A stretch of DNA of 57,500 nt from Chrysomallon squamiferum. Its lineage: Eukaryota; Mollusca; Gastropoda; Neomphalida; Peltospiridae. Under the pieces are notes generated by a model that was given only the letters and a program-made list of their open reading frames with translations, was not told the origin of the DNA and ran no database searches. Positions 26,541 through 40,505 of the stretch are shown in pieces. The stretch's first letter is position 1. Every line of letters begins with the position of its first letter. The stretch covers positions 362,501 to 420,000 of the forward strand of contig CM022666.1 of assembly GCA_012295275.1 (NCBI GenBank), in the 5' to 3' direction. Both the position numbers and the translations under genes were made by a program.

Positions 26541-26970
26541 GTTATTGTTATTATTATTATTACGAGTAATTCGTAAATTTACATACCGACAATAACCGCC
26601 ATTTTGGACGTATATCCTTTTCCACAGTAATTTCATTTATTTGAGAAAAACGGGCGTCGTAATTTTGCTGAGCTGTTAAAAAATGATCCTGCAAACTATT
26701 TATTTATTAGGGATTGACTTGATTTCCCTGTGACACATCACTATCACCCTGGACATTACTCTCATTGAAACACTTAAAACACAATAGACATTATCTTATT
26801 AACAAGTTAATGTTTTTGTTTGATAATTAACATGTCTACGTGTCTGCGTGTTTACATGCACATAATTTATAAACGTAATGGCGATACAAAAAAAAAAAAA
26901 AAAAAAAATACTGTCACTGTTTTCATTTTTTAAATATTTTTTTTATTGTTATAGTTTTTTTATTCTAAAC

Positions 26971-27017
<47 letters not shown>

Positions 27018-27464
27018 TAATAATAATGATAATAATACACAGATGATGATTTTATTGTTGCTTTTATTATTGTTGTTGTTGTTGTGGTTGTTGTCGTCAC
27101 TGGTTGTGGTGGTGGTGTTGCCGATGCTGCTGCATGTTGTTATACATGCGCATGCGCACACCGAATCTTCAGTAACAACAGAAAAGATAATACACAACTA
27201 AACGTCACAAACGCATCAATATATGCTAAACATGTGGCATGTTTATTTACCAAGACAGTTCAAAGATAGTAATTTTATATTCGTTTCAGTGACAGCCGAT
27301 ATTTGAGCAACACCTTTACACCAGCACTCCTTCTCAATCTGTGCAGTTACCACAGCTGTGACGAGAAAATGAACTGACATTCGTAAACATGCAGTGATTA
27401 TAAAACCGATACACAGCTAAATATTTGAGACACAAATATAGCACACACATACAGTGCGTGTGTG

Positions 27465-27589
<125 letters not shown>

Positions 27590-27820
27590 ATAAACACAAC
27601 AGATGACTGAATGTTTTCACAAATACGCACTTTTACGATTGAGATATCTCCATCCAACCTACACTTGTACAGACACATGTACATATACACTCACATACGC
27701 ACATAATTCACATATTGATGCATACATGCATAGGTACATATTATATACATTGACATAGAGAAATACATACTCGACAATCATATAAGCACGCCAACATAGA
27801 CACAGACACGTACCTACAAA

Positions 27821-27822
<2 letters not shown>

Positions 27823-27881
<59 letters not shown>
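27823..27881. repeat. Poly(A) tract
   Basis: About 59 uninterrupted A, followed by further A-rich DNA up to 27966, just 3' of the SLC22 stop codon in transcription sense. Confidence 0.95.
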
Positions 27882-27883
<2 letters not shown>

Positions 27884-27999
27884 ATAAAATAAAGTGAAAG
27901 AAAGAATACCAATAAATAAATAGGGGAAAAAAAAAAAAAAAATAAAATAAAATAAATAAAATAAAATCGCAATCATGCACACAATAGGATAATATCTTG

Positions 28000-28956
28000 T
28001 CAGATTTTATTCTGTTTCGTTTCTTCAGCATTTAGTTCCTGAGAGTCGATTATCACTTTATGTTTTAAATTATCTTCGAGTGGTCTCCCCTTCGTCTCTG
28101 GTAGAAAGAACAGACAGATACTGCTGAGAATAATTAGCACTCCCATTGTTACATAGGGCGCGACAACACTGTCTCCATCCTGCAAAGCCAACGACATCAA
28201 ATTACTATTACAACAACAACCACCACTACTACTTATTATTATTACCAGTTCTAATATTAATATAATTAGCTAGTTATTACTACTATGGCACCACTATTAA
28301 TACTAATTCTACCAATATTACAAAAACTACTGTTACTGTTACTACTACTTCTACTACTACTGCTGCTGCTGTTGCTACTACTATTGCCACCATATCCACT
28401 AATATTAATATCATTTCTACCACAATATTACTAAAAAAAAATTCTAGTAGAGTTACAACTATTACTACTACTATTACCACTGTTCTGCTACCATCTTCAC
28501 CACTGTTTTTACTGCTACCAGACTCTCAGATTGCACTAAGTTAATGACAGAAAAACCAGCAGTAAACGTAAAAATTGTCTGTAAAATTCTGACTGCTCAC
28601 CATCAGTAAAATCATCGGGGCGACAATCCCTCCCACTCTGGCACATGTCTGACTCACTCCAAAACCCAGTGTCCTGAAAAACACACATTTGTGTCCTGTT
28701 TACACACATACTTTCTTTTCTTTCTTTTTGTATTTATTTATTTATTCATTTATATATTATTATTATTATTATTATATTTTTTAGAGAGAGCGAGATAGAG
28801 TCAGAGAAAGGGACAGACAGACAGACAGACAGACAGAGAGAGAGAGAGAAATAAAAAGAGAGACAGAGACAGAGAGAGACAGAGAGAGAGACAGAGACAG
28901 AGAGAGAGAGACAGAGAGAAATAAAGAGAGAGACAGAGAGAGACAGAGAGAGAGAC

Positions 28957-29053
<97 letters not shown>

Positions 29054-29844
29054 TTACCTGACAACAGTTGGATACAGTTCATTGGTGTACGTGTACATGA
29101 TCATCCAGGATCCACCAATCGCCATCTTGGCTATGAGTGCCATCACTGTGATCACGTGATCTCTGTATTCCTTGGCAGCTGTACATACATTAATATATGT
29201 ACATACAAGCAATATTTGAAAACAAAGCTATATGGGAAAACTATTATAAAGTCAAGTAATAGAATAAAATATTTACGAAGTTCCAATGATTTAACCCACT
29301 TAGAATACATATAAAAAAAACCTCCTAAAATTAGAAGAAAAAAGGAACGTACTTAGAACAGTAAATATCAAAATTGTACATAACTAGAAAATATGATGAA
29401 GTGCATCTAATAAACATATAACTGGAAATGTTTTATCAAGTAAATACGTACCTGAAACTATTTGTATGAAGTAAACAGGTAATAAGAACTGCTAGTACAA
29501 CTGTTAGTATCTCGAACTTTAATATCAAGTTAATACATAATAATAATTGTATTAAGTAAAGATGTAAGTGGGATAGTTAATATCTAGTAAAGCAAAAACT
29601 GTTAATTAGAACTCTAGTTAATTAGAACTGTTAATTTTTTAAATTAAAACTGTTAATATCAAATTAATAAATAACATCGTAGATGTGAAATTCACATGTA
29701 ATTAGAAACATTAATTTCAAATATTTTTACATCGTTGGTCAAAATCAAGTAAGTATATTTTTGTTGATATGCAATCAAAATACGTTCACAACTCGGATTT
29801 TGTTGAAATGTATAAGTGAAACTAAAGGAAATTTTATACTAAAT

Positions 29845-29878
<34 letters not shown>

Positions 29879-29887
29879 TTATTATTA

Positions 29888-29924
<37 letters not shown>

Positions 29925-30253
29925 TTTTAAAATTATTATTGTTGGTGATGTTTTTGCTACCATTGTTGTTGTTGTGTTGTTATCTTTGTTGGTGTTAATA
30001 TTATTTAAATATTATTATTACTGTTGTTGTTAATATTGTTTTATTATTATTACTGTTTTTGTTTTGTGTTGTTGTTGTTGTTGTTGTTTTGTTGTTATTA
30101 CTGTTATATTTATAAGGCAGTGCAGCACTTACCCGTGGTGTTTGTAACTATTGTACCAACAAGAGACAAACCACCAATCATCAGAAAGGTGATCGTTGTC
30201 CATTTCCTTCCACATCTGGAAATAAGTAAGTAAGTACGTAAGTAAGTAAGTAC

Positions 30254-30321
<68 letters not shown>

Positions 30322-30760
30322 AGACAAACAAACGCATAAACAGACAGTTACAAGAATGTAATACACTTTGTTTTCGACATAACATTTTTTTATTATTCAT
30401 GATAAGGACTGATAACCTGTATAAGTCGTTCTTACTTGTTAAAAAATATAAAAAATAAAATAAAAAAGACGGAAGAAATTTCTAATCTATCGTGATATAA
30501 CTTCTGACAGGTGGTAAAGATCTCACACAAAGACATACGACTCCAGACACTAAAGTGCAATAGACTATTTTTATTATTACTATTATTAGCGGCAAAGAAA
30601 ACTTTTAAGTGCACCTTCCCATAGACAGCAAAAGTCACACCATTGCCTTTAACAACCATTCGTGGGCCGAGGCGCGTAGACTTTGCAATTTATTGAATTT
30701 TAAATTCCTCCTACGTAACCTGAGAACTGCACCACGACAGATATGAAGTATAAAGACATA

Positions 30761-30793
<33 letters not shown>

Positions 30794-30889
30794 CAACAAC
30801 AACAACAACAATAATAATAACAATAACAATAATAATAATAATAATAATAATAACAACAACAATAATAATAACAATAACAATAATAATAA

Positions 30890-30931
<42 letters not shown>

Positions 30932-32520
30932 TTCAACTAAATACCAATAAGAAACAACTGGTAATATTAACAACCAGAACATTATTATTATCATATATTT
31001 CACATTATGTTTTTTGTATTTGATATTAGGCAGTGCAGTACTTACCCATGTCGTTCGTAATTATTGTATCAACTAGAGCCAAACCACCAATCATTAGAAA
31101 CGTATTTTTGGTTCCAGTTATTTACTTCTTACATTTCACATTACGTACATACTTCTTACATTTCACATTACGTACATACTTCTTACATTTCACATTACGT
31201 ACATACTTCTTACATTTCACATTACGTACATACTTCTTACATTTCACATTACGTACATACTTCTTACATTTCACATTACTTACATACTTCTTACATTTCA
31301 CATTACGTACATACTCCTTACATTTCACATTACGTACATACTTCTTACATTTCACATTACGTACATACTTCTTACATTTCACATTACGTACATACTTCTT
31401 ACATTTCACATTACGTACATACTTCTTACATTTCACATTACGTACATACTTCTTACATTTCACATTACGCACACACTTGATATTAACAAATGATCTGGAG
31501 ACTGAAGACGTGATAACGTACTTTCTGAGCAACCAGAATGAGCAGACGTAGATTGGAACTTCCACAACCGTCAGGAGAAAAATATTGAGGAAGAGACTTC
31601 CACTCAGACCGTGAGCACCAAACGTCAAGCCGTAGTACACCATGGAGCAGCTGAACCTGAGAGGAAACCAGAATTAAAACTCTGAGCATCTCTAATAAAT
31701 ACATCGTCACATAACTTCACTGATTCGTGTGAAGTCATTTAACAAACAGCAAGTCGCGACATGAACACAGAACTGAGACTTTGAGAAAGAGTAAAATAGT
31801 ACATCACTTCATGTGAAGATTTATATATATATATATGTATCTCTCTCTCTGGTTGGCTCTCTATCTATATAACTATTTATCTGTTCATCCGTCTGTTTGA
31901 CTATCTACATCTATCTATTTATCTTTCTATCTTACGTTTATTCAAAAGATGGTTTTAAGAATGTCACCGAGGTCTCTGTAACGAAGTACAAACCAGACAA
32001 ACGCAGAGAAGACAGTTGTTTTTATCATCGTCTTTCCTCTGAACACGTCAATGTAGGAATACTTCCTGACGCTTCCTGTCTCAGACTTTTCCTCGTCAGC
32101 GACTGAGCGGAGGCTCTTTTCTGACGTCACGTGGTTTGCTCGTTCTGTTCAGCTTGGCGATCGTGTCCACAACCTTCTCTGCTTCGTCTATTCTGTCACG
32201 CACTGCCAGCCAGCGCATACTGTCTGGTACGTAACTAGGTGAATAAATAAACAAACAAGTCAGTAGGTGAGAATAAAGTAAGAAGTTAGTAGATAAAAAA
32301 CTACTACTGCTACCACTACTCCTACTACTTCTAGTGCTACTGCTACTGCCACTAATATTACTGTTTCTACTACTTTTAAATGATAATTGTATTAACACCA
32401 AACCTAATCATATTAAAAATAATGACGATGGATATATTCAGACATCTCCTTAATCAATTCGTTAATTAAAATGACTAAATAAATTGCACTTATCTTGGTA
32501 CTTGCACGCTATCTGAGATA

Positions 32521-32597
<77 letters not shown>

Positions 32598-33508
32598 CCC
32601 CATTTTACATGGTACAATCACATTTTAATCTCTATCACTTGTAACTATAATTAAAATACGATTAACATACGATTAACAGACTGACAGTATTGTACACTGA
32701 TTGAACTTTTATTAAATTATTAACTCATCATTGACAGAGAATACCACAGTCGGACAACAAAACTAAAATGATAAACTCACAAATAAGAAATGAGAAATGG
32801 CGCATTAAGAGCTGCACCAATGGCGTACAAGTATTTCCAGTTGGGTATCTGCCACGCACAGAAGGCTAATACGGTGACGCCCATTGGCCAATACGGAACA
32901 GCGATCAGTATCGGCCTCCATCTGTCTTCAGTGAACTCTAACATGTAGGGGAAGCACGAGCACAGCAGCATTCCCGCACTGACTCCAATCAGGAAGAGCA
33001 GAGAGGCGAACATCTGCCAAACGACGGAAAACGGGCAGATGAAATTCCAAACCGAGTGAAGGAGAACAGCGAAAAAAAAAATTCTCTTTCGACCAAACGT
33101 GTCGGACATTTGACCCGCTATGATGACACCCACCAGAATGCCCGCCATTTGAATTGACGTTATGGTCTTCGTCACCCACTTCCTTTCACAGACGAGATCC
33201 CACTGAAAACGACAACAACAACGACAGAACTAAACTGATTGATGCACAACGGCCCGAACAAGACACAAGTGAGAGATAATGAATGGGCGACACGATAAAA
33301 ACACGTTCTCTGTCAAGCAGTTAATCAAGGATTTAACAGAAAATAATAATAAAACATCTTTCTTTGTTTCTTGTCTCGCTGTATATTCTACTGTCTGCAT
33401 ATGTACATGAGTCGTCTATCTGATCTATCTATGTATGTTTATATTTATTTAATCTATTTATTTATTTATCTTTCTTGCTATCTATCTATGTATGTGCATG
33501 TCTCTCTC

Positions 33509-33583
<75 letters not shown>

Positions 33584-34145
33584 CACTCACTCACTCACTC
33601 ACACAAACACATACATATATGTGTATTTGCTTGTCCGCCAATTTCTCATCTGTATTAAAATATCATTCATTCTTCAAATTAAAAACGGGACAGTTATTTC
33701 AAAATGAACAGCGATCTGCCCTACCTCTGAAACTATAGTAATCATGTTGGTGCCGTATTCTCGAACACATTTAGTGTCATTTATAACACACACGTGAAAT
33801 GTCTCATTCGACGGATCCAGTGAGTTGTTGCCTATGGAAACACACCACCAATCAGGAGCCACGGTACAGAAGGACGGCAGAACAATACTGAAGCCAATCA
33901 GAGCTTTCGGTATAAACAGACATTGCATCATCATAAGCTGGAACCGACCGAAAGAGCCGAGTTCTTTGATGAGATTTTCCAGAACACCTTGTCTCACACT
34001 CGGCATCTGAAATACACAAAAATCTTCAGTTAAACAGCCTCGCTTCCTAGAACAGTCGCGTGATTTGCTGAATCTGCAATCATTCGATTAGTTACATTTC
34101 AGTAATATCTTCACGCTAAACTTATAATGTACATGTATCAGTACA

Positions 34146-34180
<35 letters not shown>

Positions 34181-34723
34181 CTGTGAAAAAACCCACATAT
34201 GTCATGATTATTATGTCATAGCTTAAAAGTCAAATGTCATATACACCTGAAATATGATCTCCTCGGTTAGTGTCTGATTATACAAATGCAAACACTTCAT
34301 TTTTTATTAGTAGATTAAATACATATGTTATATATATATATAAAACATATATATAATTTTTTCACAGTATTAATCTTATTGTTTTTCGGTAACAATAAAT
34401 TATGAAAATAAAATAATAAAGCTACTGAACGCTGTCACTGTATATATTTGTCTTCAACTTTAGAAGAACCCATTGAAAGGCAGATGTGCTTGAATTTTCT
34501 GTGATTAGAACTTATTTATACTAGAACAAGATTTAGAGAATGTATATGATATGAATTCTTAATTGGCTACAGTCGGACATGAACAATTGTTTAATGAAAC
34601 ACTGTGGTTCTAAGAGGTTTAATCTTCAAACAAAGTCTGTCAGTGTTCAAACCAGCGATGGTGTATTCACACATAAGTCTGCTGGCATCATCCTTTTTGA
34701 TAACATAAGCCAGTAAATATAAA

Positions 34724-34812
<89 letters not shown>

Positions 34813-36420
34813 CTCTACCTATGTGTGTATGGGTGTTCGCGCACTTTATTTATCCATTTAATAAATCACTACTAATGTAGTACAGCATGGAACAATAAAT
34901 TGCATTCACGACGCACACACTCATACACATGCCAACATACACACATCTGGCCTGTAATTTACAGTTTTGGGACATTAACAGCGATACCGTGTGAGTGTAA
35001 CAACAGTTTGCTCTCATCAGTAATCTAAACGTTTTCCGATATCTTCTAACTCTTCACAATATCAGTGTAATTATCACAGATTTCATTAGGTTTTAACTGA
35101 CTATGTGAGTATAACTTTCCTGTAGATTCCATCACACTCTGCATGGTGGACCACGCTGTGTCCAGTTAAGAACAGGGTCACAAGTTTCTGTTGTTTTGGA
35201 ATTTGTTGTATTTAACATAAACACGTTGTTTGTTTCACTCACTTTATTTCCTTGATACAAAACTTGCTGATATCTGCCAGTGCTGCTATCATTACCACTA
35301 GTATTACCTTTATTTTACAAAAGCTGCCGTAACAACATCAGTAGTAGTAATAATAATAATAACAACAACAACAACAGCAACAACAACAACAATAATAATA
35401 ATAGAATCAGTAGTAGTGGTAGTAGTAATCGTTGTTGTTACTGTTGTTGTTCGGGCAGTAGTAACAATAACAACAAAATAAAAATAATAAAATGACATTA
35501 GAATAAATGACTGGTGTCAAAAATCATCTTTTTACAAGCAAACATAGCCCAAGAATATAAAGTGTTACAGTTATTAGATACTTTGATGTAAAAATAAAAC
35601 AATAATAAAAATTAAAATAAATCAAATATCTTACATATTCAAGATAAATCTAATAGAAAGTAACATCTTATCTTATCAACGAGAAATCTAAATGAAACGA
35701 ACGTCATACGTAACCATGAAAAATCTAAATAAAACTGAAGTCTGACTAAAACATGGACATTCTAAATCCAACAAGTATCTGAAAAATCTAAATAAAACTA
35801 ATGTTTGACGTAACTGTGGAAAATCCAATGAATCTGACGCCTTAAGTAACTATGGAAAATCTAAATTAAACCAAATGTGACGTAACCATGCGGAAATCTA
35901 AAAGCACTTAACGTTTTCTGTAACCATGGAAAATCTAAATGAAACTAAAGTCTTTGGTAATCACGGGAAAACTAAAAGAAATTAATTAATTCTATTTATC
36001 TCGGTAAAACTAAAATAAATTAATTAATTCTATTTATCTCGGTAAAACTAAAATAAATTAATTAATTCTAACTTACCTCGGTAAAACTAAAATAAATTAA
36101 TAAATTCTAACTCACCTCGGTAAAACTAAAATAAATTAAAAAATTCTATTTATCTCGGTAAAACTAAAATAAATTAATATATTCTAACTCACCTCGGTAA
36201 AACTAAAATAAATTAATAAATTCTATCTTATCTCGGTAAAACTAAAATAAATTAATTAATTCTAACTTACCTCGGTAAAACTAAAATAAATTAATTAATT
36301 CTAACTTACCTCGGTAAAACTAAAATAAATTAAAATATTCTAACTTACCTCGGTAAAACTAAAATAAATTAATTAATTCTAACTTACCTCGGTAAAAGAC
36401 GTCGTTTCTTCCGCGTCCAT
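28000..36420 (-). CDS. SLC22-family organic ion transporter (MFS), exon-4 frameshift
   Basis: Nine coding exons: 36388-36420, 33725-34006, 32781-33202, 31994-32234, 31522-31656, 30133-30215, 29058-29178, 28601-28673 and 28000-28179. All phases agree except inside exon 4. Exon 1 is MDAEETTSFTE. Exon 2 gives LGSFGRFQ, TM1 and a Cys-rich, glycosylated extracellular loop. Exon 3 gives EWDLVC and the MFS motif QMSDTFGRKR. Exon 4 gives YVPDSMRW (compare PESPRW). Exon 5 gives the SMVYYGL helix. Exons 7-8 give NELYPTVVRTLGFG and ARVGGIVAP, and exon 9 gives FLPETKGRPLED, all diagnostic for SLC22. Corrected length is about 522 aa, normal for the family. Expected function is plasma-membrane uptake of organic cations, anions or zwitterions such as carnitine; the subtype is not resolvable. 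Exon 4 is 241 nt where 240 is needed. Confidence 0.9.
28180..28600. other. SLC22 last intron
   Basis: Imperfect ACT/ATT trinucleotide-rich DNA between exons 8 and 9, with no further exon. The acceptor is TTGGCTTTGCAG before 28179 and the donor is GTGAGC at 28600. Confidence 0.7.
28784..29051. repeat. (GA)n/(GACA)n compound repeat beside the SLC22 exon-7 donor
   Basis: About 270 bp of gaga and gaca repeats ends 6 bp from the exon whose left edge is 29058. In transcript sense the donor GTAACATCT runs straight into a (CT)n pyrimidine tract. Confidence 0.95.
29179..30132. other. SLC22 intron 6
   Basis: AT-rich intron with ATT and GTT microsatellite blocks at 29848-29920 and 29990-30105. No exon was seen. 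Confidence 0.6.
30219..30322. repeat. (AAGT)n/(AAAT)n tetranucleotide at the SLC22 exon-6 acceptor
   Basis: The repeat starts 4-8 bp upstream (minus sense) of the exon whose right edge is 30215. The acceptor reads CTTACTTATTTCCAG, so the tetranucleotide supplies the pyrimidine tract. Confidence 0.95.
30756..30937. repeat. (AAT)n/(AAC)n microsatellite
   Basis: Blocks of AAT and AAC alternate between SLC22 exon 6 and its decayed duplicate. Confidence 0.95.
31046..31118 (-). pseudogene. Decayed duplicate of SLC22 exon 6
   Basis: The minus strand reads TFLMIGGLALVDTIITNDMG followed by a GTAAGT donor, closely matching exon 6 (TFLMIGGLSLVGTIVTNTTG, also with GTAAGT). The flank ggcagtgcag next to the donor is shared by both. 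The 5' end lacks about 9 nt, has an in-frame TAA just upstream and no usable AG acceptor; the 27-bp array begins there instead. Exon 5 (phase 2, ending AA) joins exon 6 in frame, so the relic is not needed. A former mutually exclusive exon is possible. Confidence 0.75.
31130..31478. repeat. 27-bp minisatellite, about 13 copies, donor-like on the minus strand
   Basis: Plus-strand unit: ttcttacatttcacattac then gtacata(c). Copies are nearly identical. On the minus strand each holds GTATGT, GTACGT and GTAAGA, three hexamers resembling 5' splice sites. The array starts about 45 bp inside the intron after exon 5, whose true donor is GTACGT, and ends in the decayed exon-6 copy. The 27-bp period keeps a frame open on both strands, so the open frames there are artefacts. 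Confidence 0.93.
32134..32138 (-). other. Apparent +1 frameshift in SLC22 exon 4
   Basis: Upstream of here the frame reads EAEKVVDTIAKLNRTS; downstream the family-like frame is VTSEKSLRSVADEEK. They differ by one base. Removing one base from the AAA run (plus strand ttt, 32135-32137) restores a single frame. No intron fits. Uncorrected, translation ends at a TGA at 32096-32098, after about 291 residues. Confidence 0.75.
32525..32596. repeat. (CT)n microsatellite
   Basis: About 34 CT units followed by a short C run, in the intron between SLC22 exons 3 and 4. Confidence 0.95.
33509..33601. repeat. (CT)n then (CACT)n
   Basis: About 35 CT units passing into short CACT repeats, in the intron between SLC22 exons 2 and 3. 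Confidence 0.95.
34181..34367. mobile_element. MITE-like element with 11-bp TIRs and TA flanks
   Basis: CTGTGAAAAAA (34181-34191) and TTTTTTCACAG (34357-34367) are perfect inverted repeats, each flanked by TA, as expected for a Tc1/mariner-type non-autonomous element of 187 bp. It lies in SLC22 intron 1. About 84 bp of its interior (34207-34290) recurs at 36931-37013 without the TIRs. It has no coding capacity. Confidence 0.6.
34727..34809. repeat. (CT)n microsatellite
   Basis: About 41 CT units in SLC22 intron 1. Confidence 0.95.
35340..35480. repeat. AAT/AAC/AGT trinucleotide tract
   Basis: Mixed low-complexity triplets in SLC22 intron 1, non-coding. Confidence 0.85.
35640..35985. repeat. 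Diverged 36-40-bp repeat, older part of the donor array
   Basis: Roughly eight degenerate units share gtaaccatgg, aaaatctaaat and gaaact. Their spacing and taaa-rich core resemble the adjacent 39-bp units, so this looks like a decayed extension of that array. Confidence 0.55.
35986..36387. repeat. 39-bp minisatellite made of copies of the SLC22 exon-1 donor
   Basis: Plus-strand unit: ctcggtaaaac, taaaataaat, taattaattc, taacttac. On the minus strand each reads TTTTACCGAG|GTAAGTTAG, identical to the last ten exon bases and donor of exon 1. Ten intronic units precede the real one. Six keep GT (four GTAAG, two GTGAG); four have GT changed to AT, including the two farthest from the exon. Confidence 0.92.
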
Positions 36421-37017
36421 TTCAGAAATTGTCGGAAGCTGCTATTGACACAGTTCACTGACCGTTCTCGAGAGACTGTGTCTTGTTTAGATTCTTCACG
36501 GTATGTCACACGACCCCATGCGTCACGCGCCCCGAAAACAAGCAAGCAGTAAATAACTGATGTTCTGATTCTACATATGAGTGAAATGAGCAAGAGGCTG
36601 AATGTTACACTGTGACTGTTTACAGCAGTAACACACAATTTAATGAATGAAGGAATGACAGATGGATGAATCGATGGATGTGAAATACTTCTTTATAAAT
36701 GCATTTAAATAATGCAAGATCATGACGCATACTTCATGGTTAAATGTCAAAATGCAGTATAATTACTTCACAGTTAAAGTTACCAACCCCACGCTGTACA
36801 TTTGATAGTTGTAAACTTCACCATAGTTACTGACCGATTAAAATAATAAAATACACATTACTGTCGTTAAAATCTTTAAATCTTAGAATATCCAAATAAT
36901 TATTTCAATGTTAAACTGTTAAAGCTTGGCATTATTATGTCATAATTTAAAAGTCAAATGCCATATACACCTGAAATATGATCTCCACGGTTACTGTCTG
37001 ATTATACAAATGCAGAG
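36421..37017. other. SLC22 upstream region
   Basis: About 600 bp between the SLC22 start codon and the lectin duplication. It should contain the SLC22 5' UTR and promoter, but no TATA box or other motif is convincing. The interior of the MITE recurs at 36931-37013 and stops within a few bases of the duplication boundary. Confidence 0.5.
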
Positions 37018-37067
37018 ATGTTAAATAACAAATAAAAGAAATACAAAGAAGATTTCATGTATGTAAA

Positions 37068-37073
37068 TTTATT
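37068..37073 (-). terminator. Candidate poly(A) signal, lectin copy 1
   Basis: AATAAA on the minus strand, about 370 nt past the stop codon at 37439. It is conserved at the equivalent place in copy 2. Confidence 0.5.
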
Positions 37074-37310
37074 ATCATATGTGTTTCAATACATCACGTT
37101 TAACACATTATCATGTAATTACGTGTACAGCTGTGTGTCTGTGTCTAGAATATAAATATTTCTGTAGGCTGGCATTTAAATAAACAAATATCTGCAACGA
37201 ACTATATGTATGTACGTATTCATGCATGTATGTATTATATATTATGTATGGATGCATCTATTATAATGTATGTGTAAGCATATGTTTATGTAACTATGTT
37301 TGTATATGTA

Positions 37311-37316
<6 letters not shown>

Positions 37317-37358
<42 letters not shown>
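37317..37358. repeat. (TG)n microsatellite
   Basis: About 20 TG units in the probable 3' UTR of lectin copy 1. The equivalent in copy 2 is 46228-46288. Confidence 0.95.
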
Positions 37359-37359
<1 letters not shown>

Positions 37360-37438
37360 AATTAATTTTGTATGTGTTTATGTGTGCCTGTGAGTTGTAG
37401 TATTTTAACAAAGTACAGCTATGATAATAAAGCGTGTT

Positions 37439-39899
<2,461 letters not shown>

Positions 39900-40189
39900 T
39901 GTTGGTGACTACTGTTGTTACAAACTATCAATCCTTATTCGATATCTTATATTACACAATGGGATCCTTACACTAAATGATTACCTGCGAGAGCCAATGT
40001 TATACACAGCTAGGGGCTTTTGGGGTTTCTTTTTAACGGCACTTCATTATCAAGATATATTTGGTTCCTGCTACTACTACTTTACTACTACCATCACCAC
40101 CAATACTTTTGCTATTACCACTACGTCACAGTTACCAATACTATTACTACCACCACCACCACACCACCATTTCTTCAGCTACTGTTTCT

Positions 40190-40505
40190 AACAATTAGTA
40201 GTAGCAGCAGCGGTAGTAGTTTTAGTAGTAATAGCAGTAGTAGAAGTGATAGTTGTAGTAGTTTAGTAGTAGTAGTAATAGTAATAATCTTAGTAACAGT
40301 AGTAGTAGTAGACGTAGTAGTAATATTATCTGTACTAGTGATAGCAGAAGCACTAGTGTTAACAGTGGCAGTTGTAGTAGTAGTAGTAACAGTATTAGTA
40401 GTGGTATTTGTTGTTTTTTGTTGTTTTTTGTTGTTATTGTTGTTTTGTAATTACTGTTGTAGTTGTAGTCATTGTTGTTGTTGTTATATAGCTATTGTAG
40501 TAGTA
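40190..40505. repeat. AGT-rich imperfect trinucleotide tract
   Basis: Long stretch of agt, aat and agc triplets upstream of lectin copy 1. A related tract lies at 40940-41190 and both are duplicated in copy 2 (49730-49960 and 50430-50660). Valine-rich open frames here are artefacts of the triplet repeat. Confidence 0.9.

Noticed and set aside
31046-31118. Functional mutually exclusive exon of SLC22
   Set aside because: No AG acceptor in a usable position and an in-frame stop at the 5' side; annotated as a decayed duplicate instead.
31033-31643. Open frames on both strands across the 27-bp array
   Set aside because: 27 is a multiple of three, so any open unit stays open. The true coding part is only SLC22 exon 5 at 31522-31656.
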